A stretch of 64,000 nt of DNA from Polluticaenibacter yanchengensis (lineage in GTDB: Bacteria > Bacteroidota > Bacteroidia > Chitinophagales > Chitinophagaceae), in contig JAQGEF010000002.1 in assembly GCA_027854065.1 (NCBI GenBank), positions 186,001-250,000 on the forward strand, in the 5' to 3' direction. The position numbers and the translations under genes are program-made. The notes under the pieces were generated by a model that was not told the origin of the DNA, searched no databases, and saw nothing but the letters and a program-made list of their open reading frames with translations. Below, in pieces: positions 8,721-17,962 of the stretch. The first letter of the stretch is position 1, and each line of letters opens with the position of its first letter.

Positions 8721-10187
8721 ATGCAAAAGCTGCGACAAATATTAAAAGACGTAAAGTCAGTTAAGGTAACAGGACCGGAGGAAATCGTGATTACAGGCAT
8801 AGAACTGGATAGTCGCGCCGTAAAAGCCGGGATGTTATTTGCAGCAATTGCAGGCTCTTTGACAGATGGTCATAACTATATAGAGCAGGCCATTAAAAAC
8901 GGTGCTATAGCCGTATTGGTCAGCAAACTTCCGGAAGTATTGCATGAAAATGTGACCTACTTACTGGTAAGCGATACCTCTGAAGCGTTGGGTTTAATAG
9001 CACATGCCTATTATGAGTATCCGTCCAGGAACATTGTGCTGGTTGGAGTAACCGGCACCAATGGGAAAACCACCATCGCTACACTGTTGTTCAAATTGTT
9101 CAGAGAGTTAGGTTATTCCTGCGGGTTAATCTCTACTGTACAAAACCAGGTAAACGACGAAGTGTTGCCTTCTGAAAGAACAACACCGGATGCGGTAAAC
9201 CTGAACAAGCTGATGAACGATATGGTAGAAGCAGGTTGCTCCCATGTTTTTATGGAATGCAGCAGTCACGCTATTCATCAGAACAGGATAGCAGGGTTGG
9301 AATTCAATGTTGCCATATTCAGCAATATTACACACGACCATTTAGACTATCACCATACGTTTAACGAGTATATAAAAGCTAAGAAAAAGTTCTTTGATGA
9401 TTTACCGGCAACAGCGTATGCGATCAGCAATATAGATGATAAACGCGGAGTGGTAATGTTACAAAATACAAAAGCCACCAGGCTGTATTACGGGTTGAAA
9501 AACCTGGCCGACTTCAAAGGCAGGATCATAGAAAACAGCCTGACAGGATTATTGCTAAATATCAATAACCAGGAAGTGCATTGCAGGTTGATCGGAGAGT
9601 TTAATGCCTACAATTTATTAGCCGTGTACGGCGCCGCATTAAGCTTAAACGAACCGGCAGAAAAAGTGCTGGTAGCATTAAGCAATCTCACAGGCGCAGA
9701 AGGACGGTTTGAATACTATGTGTCAGTCAATGACAAAATAATCGGGATCGTTGATTACGCACACACGCCTGATGCGCTTTTAAATGTACTGACTACCATT
9801 AAAGAACTGAGGAACGATAATGAAGAAGTCATAACAGTAGTAGGATGTGGCGGAGACAGGGATAAAACAAAAAGGCCCGCAATGACAGAAGTCGCCTGCG
9901 AATACAGCTCCAAAGTGATTATCACATCAGATAATCCGAGAAGCGAAAATCCGGTGGATATCCTGGACGATATGCAGGCAGGTCTCAAAAGCGAGCATAA
10001 AAGAAAGTTGCTGGTAATAGAAGACCGTAAGCAGGCCATCAGGACCGCTACCATGCTATCACAACCCGGTGGGATTATTTTAATAGCAGGAAAAGGACAC
10101 GAAAAATATCAGGAAATAAATGGTGTAAAACATCATTTTGATGATAAAGAAGAATTGTTAGAAGCATTTCAAACATTAAGTAAATAA
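8721..10187 (+). CDS. murE: UDP-MurNAc-tripeptide synthetase MurE
   Basis: A 488-residue Mur ligase adding the third residue to UDP-MurNAc-L-Ala-D-Glu. The ATP loop GVTGTNGKTT (about residue 110), NITHDHLDYH, and the substrate motif DNPRSENP (about 416) are present. DNPR at this place is the signature of meso-diaminopimelate-adding enzymes, so the wall is of the usual Gram-negative DAP type. It starts one base after the ftsI stop. MurF, Ddl and MurB, found in many dcw clusters, are not present here. Confidence 0.95.
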   Translation: MQKLRQILKDVKSVKVTGPEEIVITGIELDSRAVKAGMLFAAIAGSLTDGHNYIEQAIKNGAIAVLVSKLPEVLHENVTYLLVSDTSEALGLIAHAYYEYPSRNIVLVGVTGTNGKTTIATLLFKLFRELGYSCGLISTVQNQVNDEVLPSERTTPDAVNLNKLMNDMVEAGCSHVFMECSSHAIHQNRIAGLEFNVAIFSNITHDHLDYHHTFNEYIKAKKKFFDDLPATAYAISNIDDKRGVVMLQNTKATRLYYGLKNLADFKGRIIENSLTGLLLNINNQEVHCRLIGEFNAYNLLAVYGAALSLNEPAEKVLVALSNLTGAEGRFEYYVSVNDKIIGIVDYAHTPDALLNVLTTIKELRNDNEEVITVVGCGGDRDKTKRPAMTEVACEYSSKVIITSDNPRSENPVDILDDMQAGLKSEHKRKLLVIEDRKQAIRTATMLSQPGGIILIAGKGHEKYQEINGVKHHFDDKEELLEAFQTLSK

Positions 10188-10209
10188 GATTTAATATAAA
10201 CAACAAAGT

Positions 10210-11499
10210 ATGTTGTACTATTTTTTTCAATGGTTAAAAAGTGAGTTTAATTTAAGCGGGGCAGGAATGTTTCAGTTTATCACTTTCCGTGTCGCATTAG
10301 CTGTTTTTTTATCATTGATTTTGTCGGCTATTTATGGCAAAAGAGTCATTAAGAAATTACAGAGCCTCCAGATAGGAGAGTCTGTAAGAAATCTTGGGTT
10401 GCCTGGTGAAGTACATAAAGCCAATACCCCAACAATGGGAGGCATTATTATTTTGCTGGCCATCTTAATACCGACATTACTATTTGCTCAGTTATCAAAC
10501 ATCTACGTACTGTTGATGATATTGGTGACAGTATGGTGCGGCATGATAGGTTTTGTAGATGACTACTTAAAGCTGAGTGCAAAGAAAAAAGCAAAGGCCG
10601 CAGGTATTGAATACAAAAAAGCCGATGCGGACGGGTTGGCAGGTAAGTTCAAAATAATCGGCCAGGTAGTTTTAGGAATCATTGTAGGCGCTACATTATA
10701 TTTTAATCAGAGTGTAGTAGTAGAAAGAGAAGTCGTTGGCCGTAGTTATGAGTTAAAACAAAAGGAAGTTCTTTTAGGTGAAAGTGTAAAAGTAATTGAT
10801 GGAAAAGAGCACCGTTTTGTAAAAGTACAAACGCCTATCACCACTATCCCGTTTGTAAAAAACCACGAGTTCAATTACGCCAAGTTATTACCAAAAAGCA
10901 TGGAGGATTTCACTTACATTATCTATATCGGTATTGTAATTTTCATCATCACTGCTGTGTCAAACGGGGCAAATATTACAGATGGTCTGGATGGTCTGGC
11001 AACCGGTGTCTCCGCAATCATTGGTATTTGTTTAGGCATATTTGCTTATGTAAGCGGTAACCTGAAATTCGCGGAATATCTGAACATTATGTACATTCCT
11101 CACCTTGGTGAAATGTCCATTTTTATAGGAGCGTTTATCGGGGCCTGTGTCGGGTTCTTATGGTATAACTCTTACCCCGCGCAGGTATTTATGGGCGATA
11201 CAGGCAGTCTGGCATTAGGAGGTATTATTGCGTCACTCGCCATTATTGTAAGAAAAGAATTATTGATACCTATTTTCTGTGGTGTCTTTTTAATAGAAAA
11301 CTTAAGTGTGATCTTACAGGTAAGTTACTTTAAATACACCAAGAAAAAATATGGCGAAGGCAGGCGGATCTTCTTAATGAGTCCTTTGCATCATCATTAT
11401 CAGAAACTGGGATATCATGAAAGTAAAATAGCAACAAGATTTTGGATCATTACATTATTATGTGTCCTTGCTTCCATTATTACTTTAAAGATCAGGTAG
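10210..11499 (+). CDS. mraY: Phospho-MurNAc-pentapeptide transferase MraY
   Basis: A 429-residue polytopic membrane enzyme that transfers phospho-MurNAc-pentapeptide to undecaprenyl phosphate, giving lipid I. Motifs include [11 protein letters not shown], the DD dyad in [33 protein letters not shown] and the HHH-type loop [11 protein letters not shown]. It is about 70 residues longer than the E. coli enzyme; the extra sequence is a hydrophilic insertion (about 172-235) between membrane segments, which I believe is usual for Bacteroidota MraY. It lies in operon between murE and murD. Confidence 0.95.
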   Translation: MLYYFFQWLKSEFNLSGAGMFQFITFRVALAVFLSLILSAIYGKRVIKKLQSLQIGESVRNLGLPGEVHKANTPTMGGIIILLAILIPTLLFAQLSNIYVLLMILVTVWCGMIGFVDDYLKLSAKKKAKAAGIEYKKADADGLAGKFKIIGQVVLGIIVGATLYFNQSVVVEREVVGRSYELKQKEVLLGESVKVIDGKEHRFVKVQTPITTIPFVKNHEFNYAKLLPKSMEDFTYIIYIGIVIFIITAVSNGANITDGLDGLATGVSAIIGICLGIFAYVSGNLKFAEYLNIMYIPHLGEMSIFIGAFIGACVGFLWYNSYPAQVFMGDTGSLALGGIIASLAIIVRKELLIPIFCGVFLIENLSVILQVSYFKYTKKKYGEGRRIFLMSPLHHHYQKLGYHESKIATRFWIITLLCVLASIITLKIR

Positions 11500-11530
11500 T
11501 CATTTTTAATTAAAGCAAATTAAAAATTAA

Positions 11531-12868
11531 GTGAAACGTATTGTCATATTAGGTTCTGGAGAAAGCGGTACTGGTGCCGCCATTCTTGCCAAACGAAACG
11601 GCTTTGATGTCTTTGTTTCCGATAGAGGCAAAATTGCCGATGCCTATAAAGCAGAGCTGGCCGCATTTGAAATAGACTTTGAAGAAGGCGAACATACAGA
11701 ATCGAAAATACTGAACGCTTCCGAAATAATTAAAAGCCCGGGCATACCGGAGAAGAGTCCTTTGATCAAACAATTAAGAGCAGCCGGCATACCAATCATC
11801 AGCGAAATAGAATTTGCTTACAGGTATAAGGGAGACTCTAAAATTGTAGGCATTACCGGCAGCAATGGTAAAAGTACCACCACCAGTTTACTATATCATA
11901 TTTGCCAGGTCGCCGGTATCGATAGTGCGCTCGTTGGTAATATTGGGTATTCTATAGCAAGACAGGTAGCACTGGACCCGAAAGAATACTATATCACCGA
12001 GATAAGCAGTTTTCAGTTAGATGACATTGTTGACTTCAAAGCCGATATCGCCATCTTGCTCAATATAACAGAAGACCACCTGGACAGGTATGATTACAAA
12101 TTTGAAAATTATATCGCCAGTAAATTTAAGATCGTTAAAAACCAGAAAGAAGATGATTATTTTATTTATAACGAAGATGACCCTGTTATAGTAAAATACA
12201 TGAAACAATATTTACCACATTCTATATTATTACCATTTACTATGAAAAATGAAGTTCGCCAGGGTGCTTACATAAAAGATGAAAAGATGCTGATTAAATT
12301 TAAGGAAGAGCAATGGAATATGAATGTAAATGATTTTACAATAATTGGAAAGCATAATCAAAGTAACTCAATGGCAGCAGGTATAGCAGCATCGGTAATG
12401 AATATCAGGAGCGATAAAACGCGCGATGCGGTAACTACTTTTTCTGCATTAGAGCACCGCTTGCAAAAGGTTTTAACCATTAAAGGCGTTGATTATATCA
12501 ATGACAGTAAGTCAACAAATGTAAACAGCACCTGGTTCGCATTGGAATGTATTGATAAAAAAGTGGTATTGATTCTGGGTGGTGTGGATAAAGGAAATGA
12601 TTATTCCATTTTAGATGAATTGGTAGAAGAAAAAGTAAAAGCGATTGTTTGTTTAGGAGTAGATAACAGTTTAATTCACGATCATTTTGACGGAATGGTA
12701 GATACAATAGTAGATACCTCAAATATGGACGATTGTATCAAAGCCTGCTATAGCCTGGCGGAACAAGGTGATGTGGTTTTATTGTCACCATCATGTGCCA
12801 GTTTCGATCTGTTTAAAAACTTTGAAGACAGAGGCGAACAGTTTATAGCAGCAGTAAAAGGGTTATAA
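11531..12868 (+). CDS. murD: UDP-MurNAc-L-alanine:D-glutamate ligase MurD
   Basis: A 445-residue cytoplasmic ligase adding D-Glu to UDP-MurNAc-L-Ala. It shows an N-terminal nucleotide-binding fold (ILGSGESGTGAA), the ATP loop GITGSNGKSTT (about residue 108), ITEDHLDRY, and NDSKSTNVNSTWFAL near 325. The start codon is GTG at 11531. After its stop come 215 non-coding bases with two repeat elements before ftsW, the only large gap in the dcw cluster. Confidence 0.95.
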   Translation: MKRIVILGSGESGTGAAILAKRNGFDVFVSDRGKIADAYKAELAAFEIDFEEGEHTESKILNASEIIKSPGIPEKSPLIKQLRAAGIPIISEIEFAYRYKGDSKIVGITGSNGKSTTTSLLYHICQVAGIDSALVGNIGYSIARQVALDPKEYYITEISSFQLDDIVDFKADIAILLNITEDHLDRYDYKFENYIASKFKIVKNQKEDDYFIYNEDDPVIVKYMKQYLPHSILLPFTMKNEVRQGAYIKDEKMLIKFKEEQWNMNVNDFTIIGKHNQSNSMAAGIAASVMNIRSDKTRDAVTTFSALEHRLQKVLTIKGVDYINDSKSTNVNSTWFALECIDKKVVLILGGVDKGNDYSILDELVEEKVKAIVCLGVDNSLIHDHFDGMVDTIVDTSNMDDCIKACYSLAEQGDVVLLSPSCASFDLFKNFEDRGEQFIAAVKGL

Positions 12869-12906
12869 GTTTTTATGATGACACCAGCGTTAGAGCTACT
12901 ATAGAA

Positions 12907-12925
12907 CATCGTTGTGTCACTCCCT
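12907..12925 (+). repeat. R3 19-nt repeat, copy 1
   Basis: The 19-mer CATCGTTGTGTCACTCCCT occurs here, at 47664-47682 (+) and at 58565-58583 (-). Homology extends a little to either side (CTANNANNANC before, TTGTAC after in two copies). It sits 38 nt after the murD stop. Confidence 0.8.
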
Positions 12926-12980
12926 TGTACTGCATTTCCATTGCTGGGCAAAGGTGAAATTTAAAACAAATGTTGAACAC

Positions 12981-13068
12981 GCGTCAGGGATAGGAGCGGC
13001 ATCCTTTTCGCCCGGCCACAAGCCGGCGAAAAGATACAGCGGATAGCCCGGCCCCGCAGGGGGACGCC
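12981..13068 (+). repeat. R2 structured repeat, copy A, between murD and ftsW
   Basis: The conserved left block GGGATAGGAGCGGCATCC and right block AGATACAGCGGATAGCCCGG flank a variable hairpin (CTTTTCGCCCGGC ... GCCGGCGAAAAG), followed by CCCCGCAGGGG. The whole is closed by GCGTC (12981-12985) pairing with GACGC (13063-13067). Copy B at 31501-31645 on the minus strand has the same blocks but a different stem sequence. It ends 16 bp before the ftsW start. Confidence 0.75.
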
Positions 13069-13083
13069 AAAATAAATAAAGTA

Positions 13084-14376
13084 TTGGGACTCTTAAATAA
13101 AATATCGGACGCAATAGGTATTGAAGACGACTCAGAAAAAGGGTTGACGTTTAAGCCCAATACAAAAGGGGATAAAGTTATTTGGAGTATTGTAGCCATC
13201 CTTGTTATTATAAGTTTAATGGTGGTGTACAGCTCAACAGGTTCTTTGGCATACAAACAAAATAAAGGAAATACAGAATACTACCTGTTTAAACAAATAG
13301 TGTTTATAGCAGTGGGTGTCGCCGTTATTTATTTTACGCACCTTATAGATTACAAGTGGTTCAGTAAAGTATCGTTATGGATGTATATCATTTCCATTCC
13401 GCTGCTCATTTACACACTGAAATTTGGGGCGAACTTAAATGAAGCGAACAGGTGGATCATGTTGCCCATTGTTAAGATCACGTTTCAGACTTCCGATTTT
13501 GCAAGGTTAGCACTGTTCATGTACCTGGCACGGCAGTTAAGCAGGAAACAGGAAGCCATTACCGACCTGTACACAGGTTATCTGCCTTTGATATTTCCGA
13601 TTTTCCTGACATGTGGTTTAATTGCACCCGCTAACTTATCAACAGCATTGCTGACCGGGGCCACCGGCATCCTCGTGCTGTTTTTAGGAAGAGCAAGAAT
13701 TAAACATATTTTAGGAACTGCTTCCATAGCAATTATACCAATTGGTATATTAGTTGTTTATGCATTGGCTACTTACAACCCCAATGTAAATTTCGATCAG
13801 CAGATTGCTGCATCGGCATCAACTAACCAGGGAATAAAAAGTGCAGGAAGGATCGGAACATGGATAAAACGGATACAGGATTTTAAGTACGCGGAAGGAG
13901 ATGCGATCCCATACCAGGTGCAGCAGGCTAAGATAGCAGTAGCAAAAGGCGGTTGGTTTGGATTAGGTCCCGGAAAAAGTGAACAAAGGAACTTTTTGCC
14001 GCACTCTTACAGCGATTATATCTACCCGATAATAATAGAGGAGTATGGCATATTTGGTGGCCTGGTAATAGTCGTTCTTTATATGACCTTTTTGTACAGA
14101 AGTATCAGGTTGTTCAGGCGGGCGCCTAAAGCATTCGGTGCATTCCTGGCTTTAGCATTAAGCATCACACTGGCCATCCAGGCTATTGCCAATATGGGCG
14201 TTGCTGTAGGATTATTACCGGTTACAGGTGTTACGTTGCCTTTGATAAGCATGGGTGGAACTTCATTTTTGTTCACGTGTTTTTCTATAGGCATTATACT
14301 AAGTGTAGCAAGGTCCGTAGAGGGAAATACATTAAAAGAAACAGACGAAAACGTAGAAGTAAAAGCTGCGGTATAA
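13084..14376 (+). CDS. ftsW: Septal peptidoglycan glycosyltransferase FtsW
   Basis: A 430-residue SEDS-family membrane protein with about ten membrane segments; with FtsI it polymerises septal glycan. SEDS signatures include NEANRWI, FQTSDFARLALFMYLAR, FLPHSYSDYIYPIIIEEYG and the C-terminal LPLISMGGTSFLF. The most plausible start is TTG at 13084: no ATG or GTG lies in frame upstream before the R2 repeat, and the next in-frame Met would remove the N-terminal cytoplasmic region and the first membrane segment. The weak start and the adjacent repeat suggest that its expression is set separately from upstream genes. Confidence 0.9.
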   Translation: MGLLNKISDAIGIEDDSEKGLTFKPNTKGDKVIWSIVAILVIISLMVVYSSTGSLAYKQNKGNTEYYLFKQIVFIAVGVAVIYFTHLIDYKWFSKVSLWMYIISIPLLIYTLKFGANLNEANRWIMLPIVKITFQTSDFARLALFMYLARQLSRKQEAITDLYTGYLPLIFPIFLTCGLIAPANLSTALLTGATGILVLFLGRARIKHILGTASIAIIPIGILVVYALATYNPNVNFDQQIAASASTNQGIKSAGRIGTWIKRIQDFKYAEGDAIPYQVQQAKIAVAKGGWFGLGPGKSEQRNFLPHSYSDYIYPIIIEEYGIFGGLVIVVLYMTFLYRSIRLFRRAPKAFGAFLALALSITLAIQAIANMGVAVGLLPVTGVTLPLISMGGTSFLFTCFSIGIILSVARSVEGNTLKETDENVEVKAAV

Positions 14377-14387
14377 AAATAAATGAA

Positions 14388-15482
14388 ATGGCTTTAAAGA
14401 GAATTTTGATAGCAGGAGGTGGAACCGGCGGACATATTTTTCCGGCAGTAGCTGTTGCAAATGCTTTAAAGAAAGCGAATCCGGATGTAGAGATTTTGTT
14501 TGTAGGGGCTAAGGGGAAAATGGAAATGGAAAAAGTACCACAGGCTGGCTACAAAATTGAGGGGCTGGACATAGCCGGGTTCGACAGAAGTTCTTTGATA
14601 AAAAATATATCCTTACCAATAAAACTGATTAAAAGTTTCTGGCAGGTAAAGCAGATATTTAAAACATTCCGGCCTGATGCTGCATTTGGAGTAGGCGGGT
14701 ACAGCAGTTTTCCTGTATTGAAATATGCACAGCAAAAAGGCATCCCCACTTTCATACACGAGAGCAATGCGTTTGCCGGCAAAAGCAATATTCTGCTGGG
14801 CAAAAATGCAACACTTGTAATGGTAGCGGCATCCGGAATGGAGAAATTCTTTCCAAAGGAAAAGATTGTTGTAACAGGCAATCCTATTCGCGCAAAAATT
14901 GCAGATACTGCTAAAATAAGTAAGCTGGATGCTGTTAACGCTTTTGGATTGGCACCAGCTAAAAAAGTCGTGTTTGCAATGGGTGGCAGCTTAGGTGCGA
15001 AGTCTATTAATGAATCAATGGATGCAGGTATCGGCACTCTTTTAGAAAATGATTTACAGGTAATCTGGCAAACAGGTAAATTATATGCAGAGCAAGCAAA
15101 GAAAAGCACGGGCAACAAACCTGGTGTTTACACATCTGCTTTTATCAGTGATATGGAGACAGCTTATGCCGCCGCCGATTATATTGTAAGCAGGGCAGGA
15201 GCAATGAGTGTGGCTGAATTATGTGTGGTGGGCAAACCGGTGATTTTTGTCCCATTCCCGTTTGCGGCCGAAGATCACCAGACAGCCAACGCTAAAAGCC
15301 TGGTAGATAAACACGCCGCTTTAATGATCAGTGATAATGAAGTAAGAAGCAAACTGATTAATGAATTGTTGACATTGAATAATGATACTATAAAAGCAGA
15401 AACGCTTAGTAGAAATATAAAGGAAAGTGCAGTAGCCTCTGCTGATGTAACAATAGCAGACCTGATAATTAAAAATGTATAA
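14388..15482 (+). CDS. murG: UDP-GlcNAc:lipid I transferase MurG
   Basis: A 364-residue GT28 enzyme at the inner membrane that converts lipid I to lipid II. The N-terminal GGGTGGHIFPA loop, the middle FAMGGSLGAKSIN loop, and the UDP-GlcNAc motif SRAGAMSVAELCVVGKPVIFVPFP are all present. An in-frame extension begins at 14277 inside ftsW, but ATG at 14388 gives the canonical N-terminus 11 bp after the ftsW stop. The stop overlaps the murC start. Confidence 0.95.
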   Translation: MALKRILIAGGGTGGHIFPAVAVANALKKANPDVEILFVGAKGKMEMEKVPQAGYKIEGLDIAGFDRSSLIKNISLPIKLIKSFWQVKQIFKTFRPDAAFGVGGYSSFPVLKYAQQKGIPTFIHESNAFAGKSNILLGKNATLVMVAASGMEKFFPKEKIVVTGNPIRAKIADTAKISKLDAVNAFGLAPAKKVVFAMGGSLGAKSINESMDAGIGTLLENDLQVIWQTGKLYAEQAKKSTGNKPGVYTSAFISDMETAYAAADYIVSRAGAMSVAELCVVGKPVIFVPFPFAAEDHQTANAKSLVDKHAALMISDNEVRSKLINELLTLNNDTIKAETLSRNIKESAVASADVTIADLIIKNV

Positions 15483-16903
15483 TGAAAGCGTTACAAAACA
15501 TAAAACGGATTTACTTTATTGGAATTGGCGGCATAGGCATGAGTGCCATTGCAAGATATTTTAATGAGAAAGCAACGGTTGTTTCAGGATATGATAAAAC
15601 AAGAACAGCATTATGTGAAGTATTGGAGCAGGAAGGAATGATGATTCATTATACAGATGATATTGCTCTGTTGGATAAAGATGCAGATTTGGTGGTGTAC
15701 ACACCTGCAATACCAAAAGATCATACCGAACTGAACTGGTATAGAGATAATGGCTATGAAGTGGTAAAACGCAGCGATGTGTTGCAGATTATATCAGAAG
15801 GTACTTTTAATATCTGCATAGCCGGAACACACGGCAAAACAACAACAACCGGTATGGTTGGGCATTTATTAAAAGCAACCGGTTATGGTTGTAATGCATT
15901 TATTGGTGGTATTGCCGTAAACTACAACAGCAATTTCTGGAGCAGCGAAAAGAATGTAGCCGTTATAGAAGCTGATGAGTTTGACAGAAGTTTTTTGAAA
16001 TTGAGTCCGGATATAGCAATCATAACAGCGATGGATCCTGATCACCTGGATATATATGGCGATACATCTACTTTTCAGGAGGCCTTTAAATTATTTGCCG
16101 GCAGGGTAAAACCAAGCGGTATTTTAATCAGGCACCAGAAACTGAAGCAGCTAAATGAAATTGAGATCAAGAGACAATTAACTTATGAGCTGGAAAATGA
16201 AGAAGCTATTTGTTATAACAACAGCTGTGGACATGATCATGATGACCATGACGCACCGGATGTGTATGCGGAAAATATAAGATTTGAACATGGTGCCTAT
16301 ATATTCGATGCAACCATCAGTCATGTTACTTATGAAAATTTAGAGCTGAATATTGGCGGCCTTCATAACATTGAGAATATGTTGTCCGCAATAACAGTAG
16401 CAACAATGCTGGGGATTGATAAGGAAAAGATAAGTGAAGCGGTTGCGGGTTTTAGAGGCATCAAAAGAAGGTTCGAATATATTTTTAAGAAAGTAGAGGA
16501 CGAAACGTTAAAACAAATATATATTGATGATTACGCGCATCATCCGGAGGAGCTAAGAGCGTTATTGAAAAGTGCGAAACACCTGTTTCCGGGAATGAAA
16601 TGTAAAATCATATTTCAACCACACTTGTTCACGAGAACAAGAGATTTTGCACCTGGATTTGCAGAGGTCTTAAACATGGCAGATGAAGTAGTGTTATTGC
16701 CGATATACCCGGCAAGAGAATTACCTATTGAAGGGGTGAACAGCGAAATGTTGTTGAAAGGGATAGGAGATAAGGCAAAAGTGCTCACCAAAGAAGAGGC
16801 ACTGAAGGATATAAAAGCAACAGACAAATTGATCATTACAGCAGGGGCAGGAGATATTGATACACTTGTTGGTAAGATAAAAGAAATTTTGAGTAAAGGA
16901 TAA
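15482..16903 (+). CDS. murC: UDP-MurNAc:L-alanine ligase MurC
   Basis: A 473-residue first Mur ligase, adding L-Ala to UDP-MurNAc. It has FIGIGGIGMSAIA, ATP loop GTHGKTTTTG (about residue 118), EADEFDRSF, MDPDHLDIYGD, and DDYAHHPEE in the C-terminal domain. An unusual HDHDDHDAPD stretch (about 257-266) in the central domain is rich in potential metal ligands and not a family motif. It overlaps murG by one base and ftsQ by one base (TAATG). Confidence 0.95.
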   Translation: MKALQNIKRIYFIGIGGIGMSAIARYFNEKATVVSGYDKTRTALCEVLEQEGMMIHYTDDIALLDKDADLVVYTPAIPKDHTELNWYRDNGYEVVKRSDVLQIISEGTFNICIAGTHGKTTTTGMVGHLLKATGYGCNAFIGGIAVNYNSNFWSSEKNVAVIEADEFDRSFLKLSPDIAIITAMDPDHLDIYGDTSTFQEAFKLFAGRVKPSGILIRHQKLKQLNEIEIKRQLTYELENEEAICYNNSCGHDHDDHDAPDVYAENIRFEHGAYIFDATISHVTYENLELNIGGLHNIENMLSAITVATMLGIDKEKISEAVAGFRGIKRRFEYIFKKVEDETLKQIYIDDYAHHPEELRALLKSAKHLFPGMKCKIIFQPHLFTRTRDFAPGFAEVLNMADEVVLLPIYPARELPIEGVNSEMLLKGIGDKAKVLTKEEALKDIKATDKLIITAGAGDIDTLVGKIKEILSKG

Positions 16904-17949
16904 TGGCAAGAACTAAAAAGCAAATATTGATTTCCAGGGTTGTCGGCATTGTTTTGGTGCTGGGAGCATTTGGATTGCTTTTAGGGGCCACATCTACCAA
17001 GCAGGAAAAAGTTTGTAAAGCTGTCGTTATAAATATTGACGAGCTCGAAAAGAAAAGCTTTGTTACAAAAAATGAGGTAGAAGCGATTCTGGAAAGAGGA
17101 CGCGGAAAGGTTGTAGGAAAATCAATTGGGAGCATCAATTTAAGAGAACTGGAAAACCAGTTAGAAAAAAATGATTGGGTACAACGTTCGGAATTGTTCT
17201 TTGATAATAACCAGGTATTGAATGTTTTTGTAGAGCAGCGTAAAGCCACTGCCAGGATCTGGGATAAAAGTGGTGCTACATTTTACATAGATAGTACGGG
17301 TAAAAAAATGCCGGTGAAAATGACCGAGCGTTCAGATTTGCCGGTATTTACAAATGTAAGTGTACCGTTGGATAGTGTTCAGTTAACGAATATTATTAAA
17401 CTAAGCAATGCTATCGTCAACGATAAGTTCTGGTTGGCACAAGCCGCCCAGATCGAAGTGCTTAAAAACAATCAGTACAATATTTATCCTTCAATCGGTT
17501 CACACGTCATTTCATTTGGATCATTGGATGATATGGAGGATAAGTTGAACAGGATAAAGACATTTTACAATAAAGTAGCGGTAGTAAAAGGCTTCGATGC
17601 TTATTCTAAAATAGATGTTACTTATAAGAACCAGGTAGTAGCTGAAAGGTTCGGGACCTTTCAGAAGCAGGATTCGGGTACTGTAGCAAAGGCAAGAGAG
17701 CCTGTTACTGTAAAACAGGAATTACCGGCGAAAGCTAAGCCAGTGGCTAAAGCTGAAACTAAAAAAGCACCTGAAAAAATGAAAACAGACGCTAAGAAAG
17801 CGACTGCGTCGAACAATAAAAAGACAGACGATAAAAAGGATGTCAAAAAGCAGGTAGCAGGGAGTAAAAAACCGGAACCTTCAAAAACAAAAAAGGTAGA
17901 ACAGAAAACGTCGAAACAACCGGCGAAACCGAATAAAAGAAACAACTAA
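16903..17949 (+). CDS. ftsQ: FtsQ-like division protein with Lys/Ala-rich tail
   Basis: A 348-residue bitopic protein. A short basic N-terminus and one membrane segment (about 8-28) lead to a POTRA-like region (about 35-110, FVTKNEVEAILERGRGKVVGKSIGSINL region) and the FtsQ beta domain (to about 250). FtsQ links FtsL/FtsB to FtsA and regulates the divisome. The last 90 residues are low-complexity Lys/Ala/Glu sequence, absent from the E. coli protein and predicted disordered. Position between murC and ftsA supports the call. Confidence 0.88.
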   Translation: MARTKKQILISRVVGIVLVLGAFGLLLGATSTKQEKVCKAVVINIDELEKKSFVTKNEVEAILERGRGKVVGKSIGSINLRELENQLEKNDWVQRSELFFDNNQVLNVFVEQRKATARIWDKSGATFYIDSTGKKMPVKMTERSDLPVFTNVSVPLDSVQLTNIIKLSNAIVNDKFWLAQAAQIEVLKNNQYNIYPSIGSHVISFGSLDDMEDKLNRIKTFYNKVAVVKGFDAYSKIDVTYKNQVVAERFGTFQKQDSGTVAKAREPVTVKQELPAKAKPVAKAETKKAPEKMKTDAKKATASNNKKTDDKKDVKKQVAGSKKPEPSKTKKVEQKTSKQPAKPNKRNN

Positions 17950-17962
17950 AAACGAGATATAA

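Noticed and set aside
14549..15118. A 189-codon open frame on the minus strand inside murG
   Set aside because: It is fully antisense to a clear murG, has Ser/Pro/Leu-rich shadow composition and no family motif.
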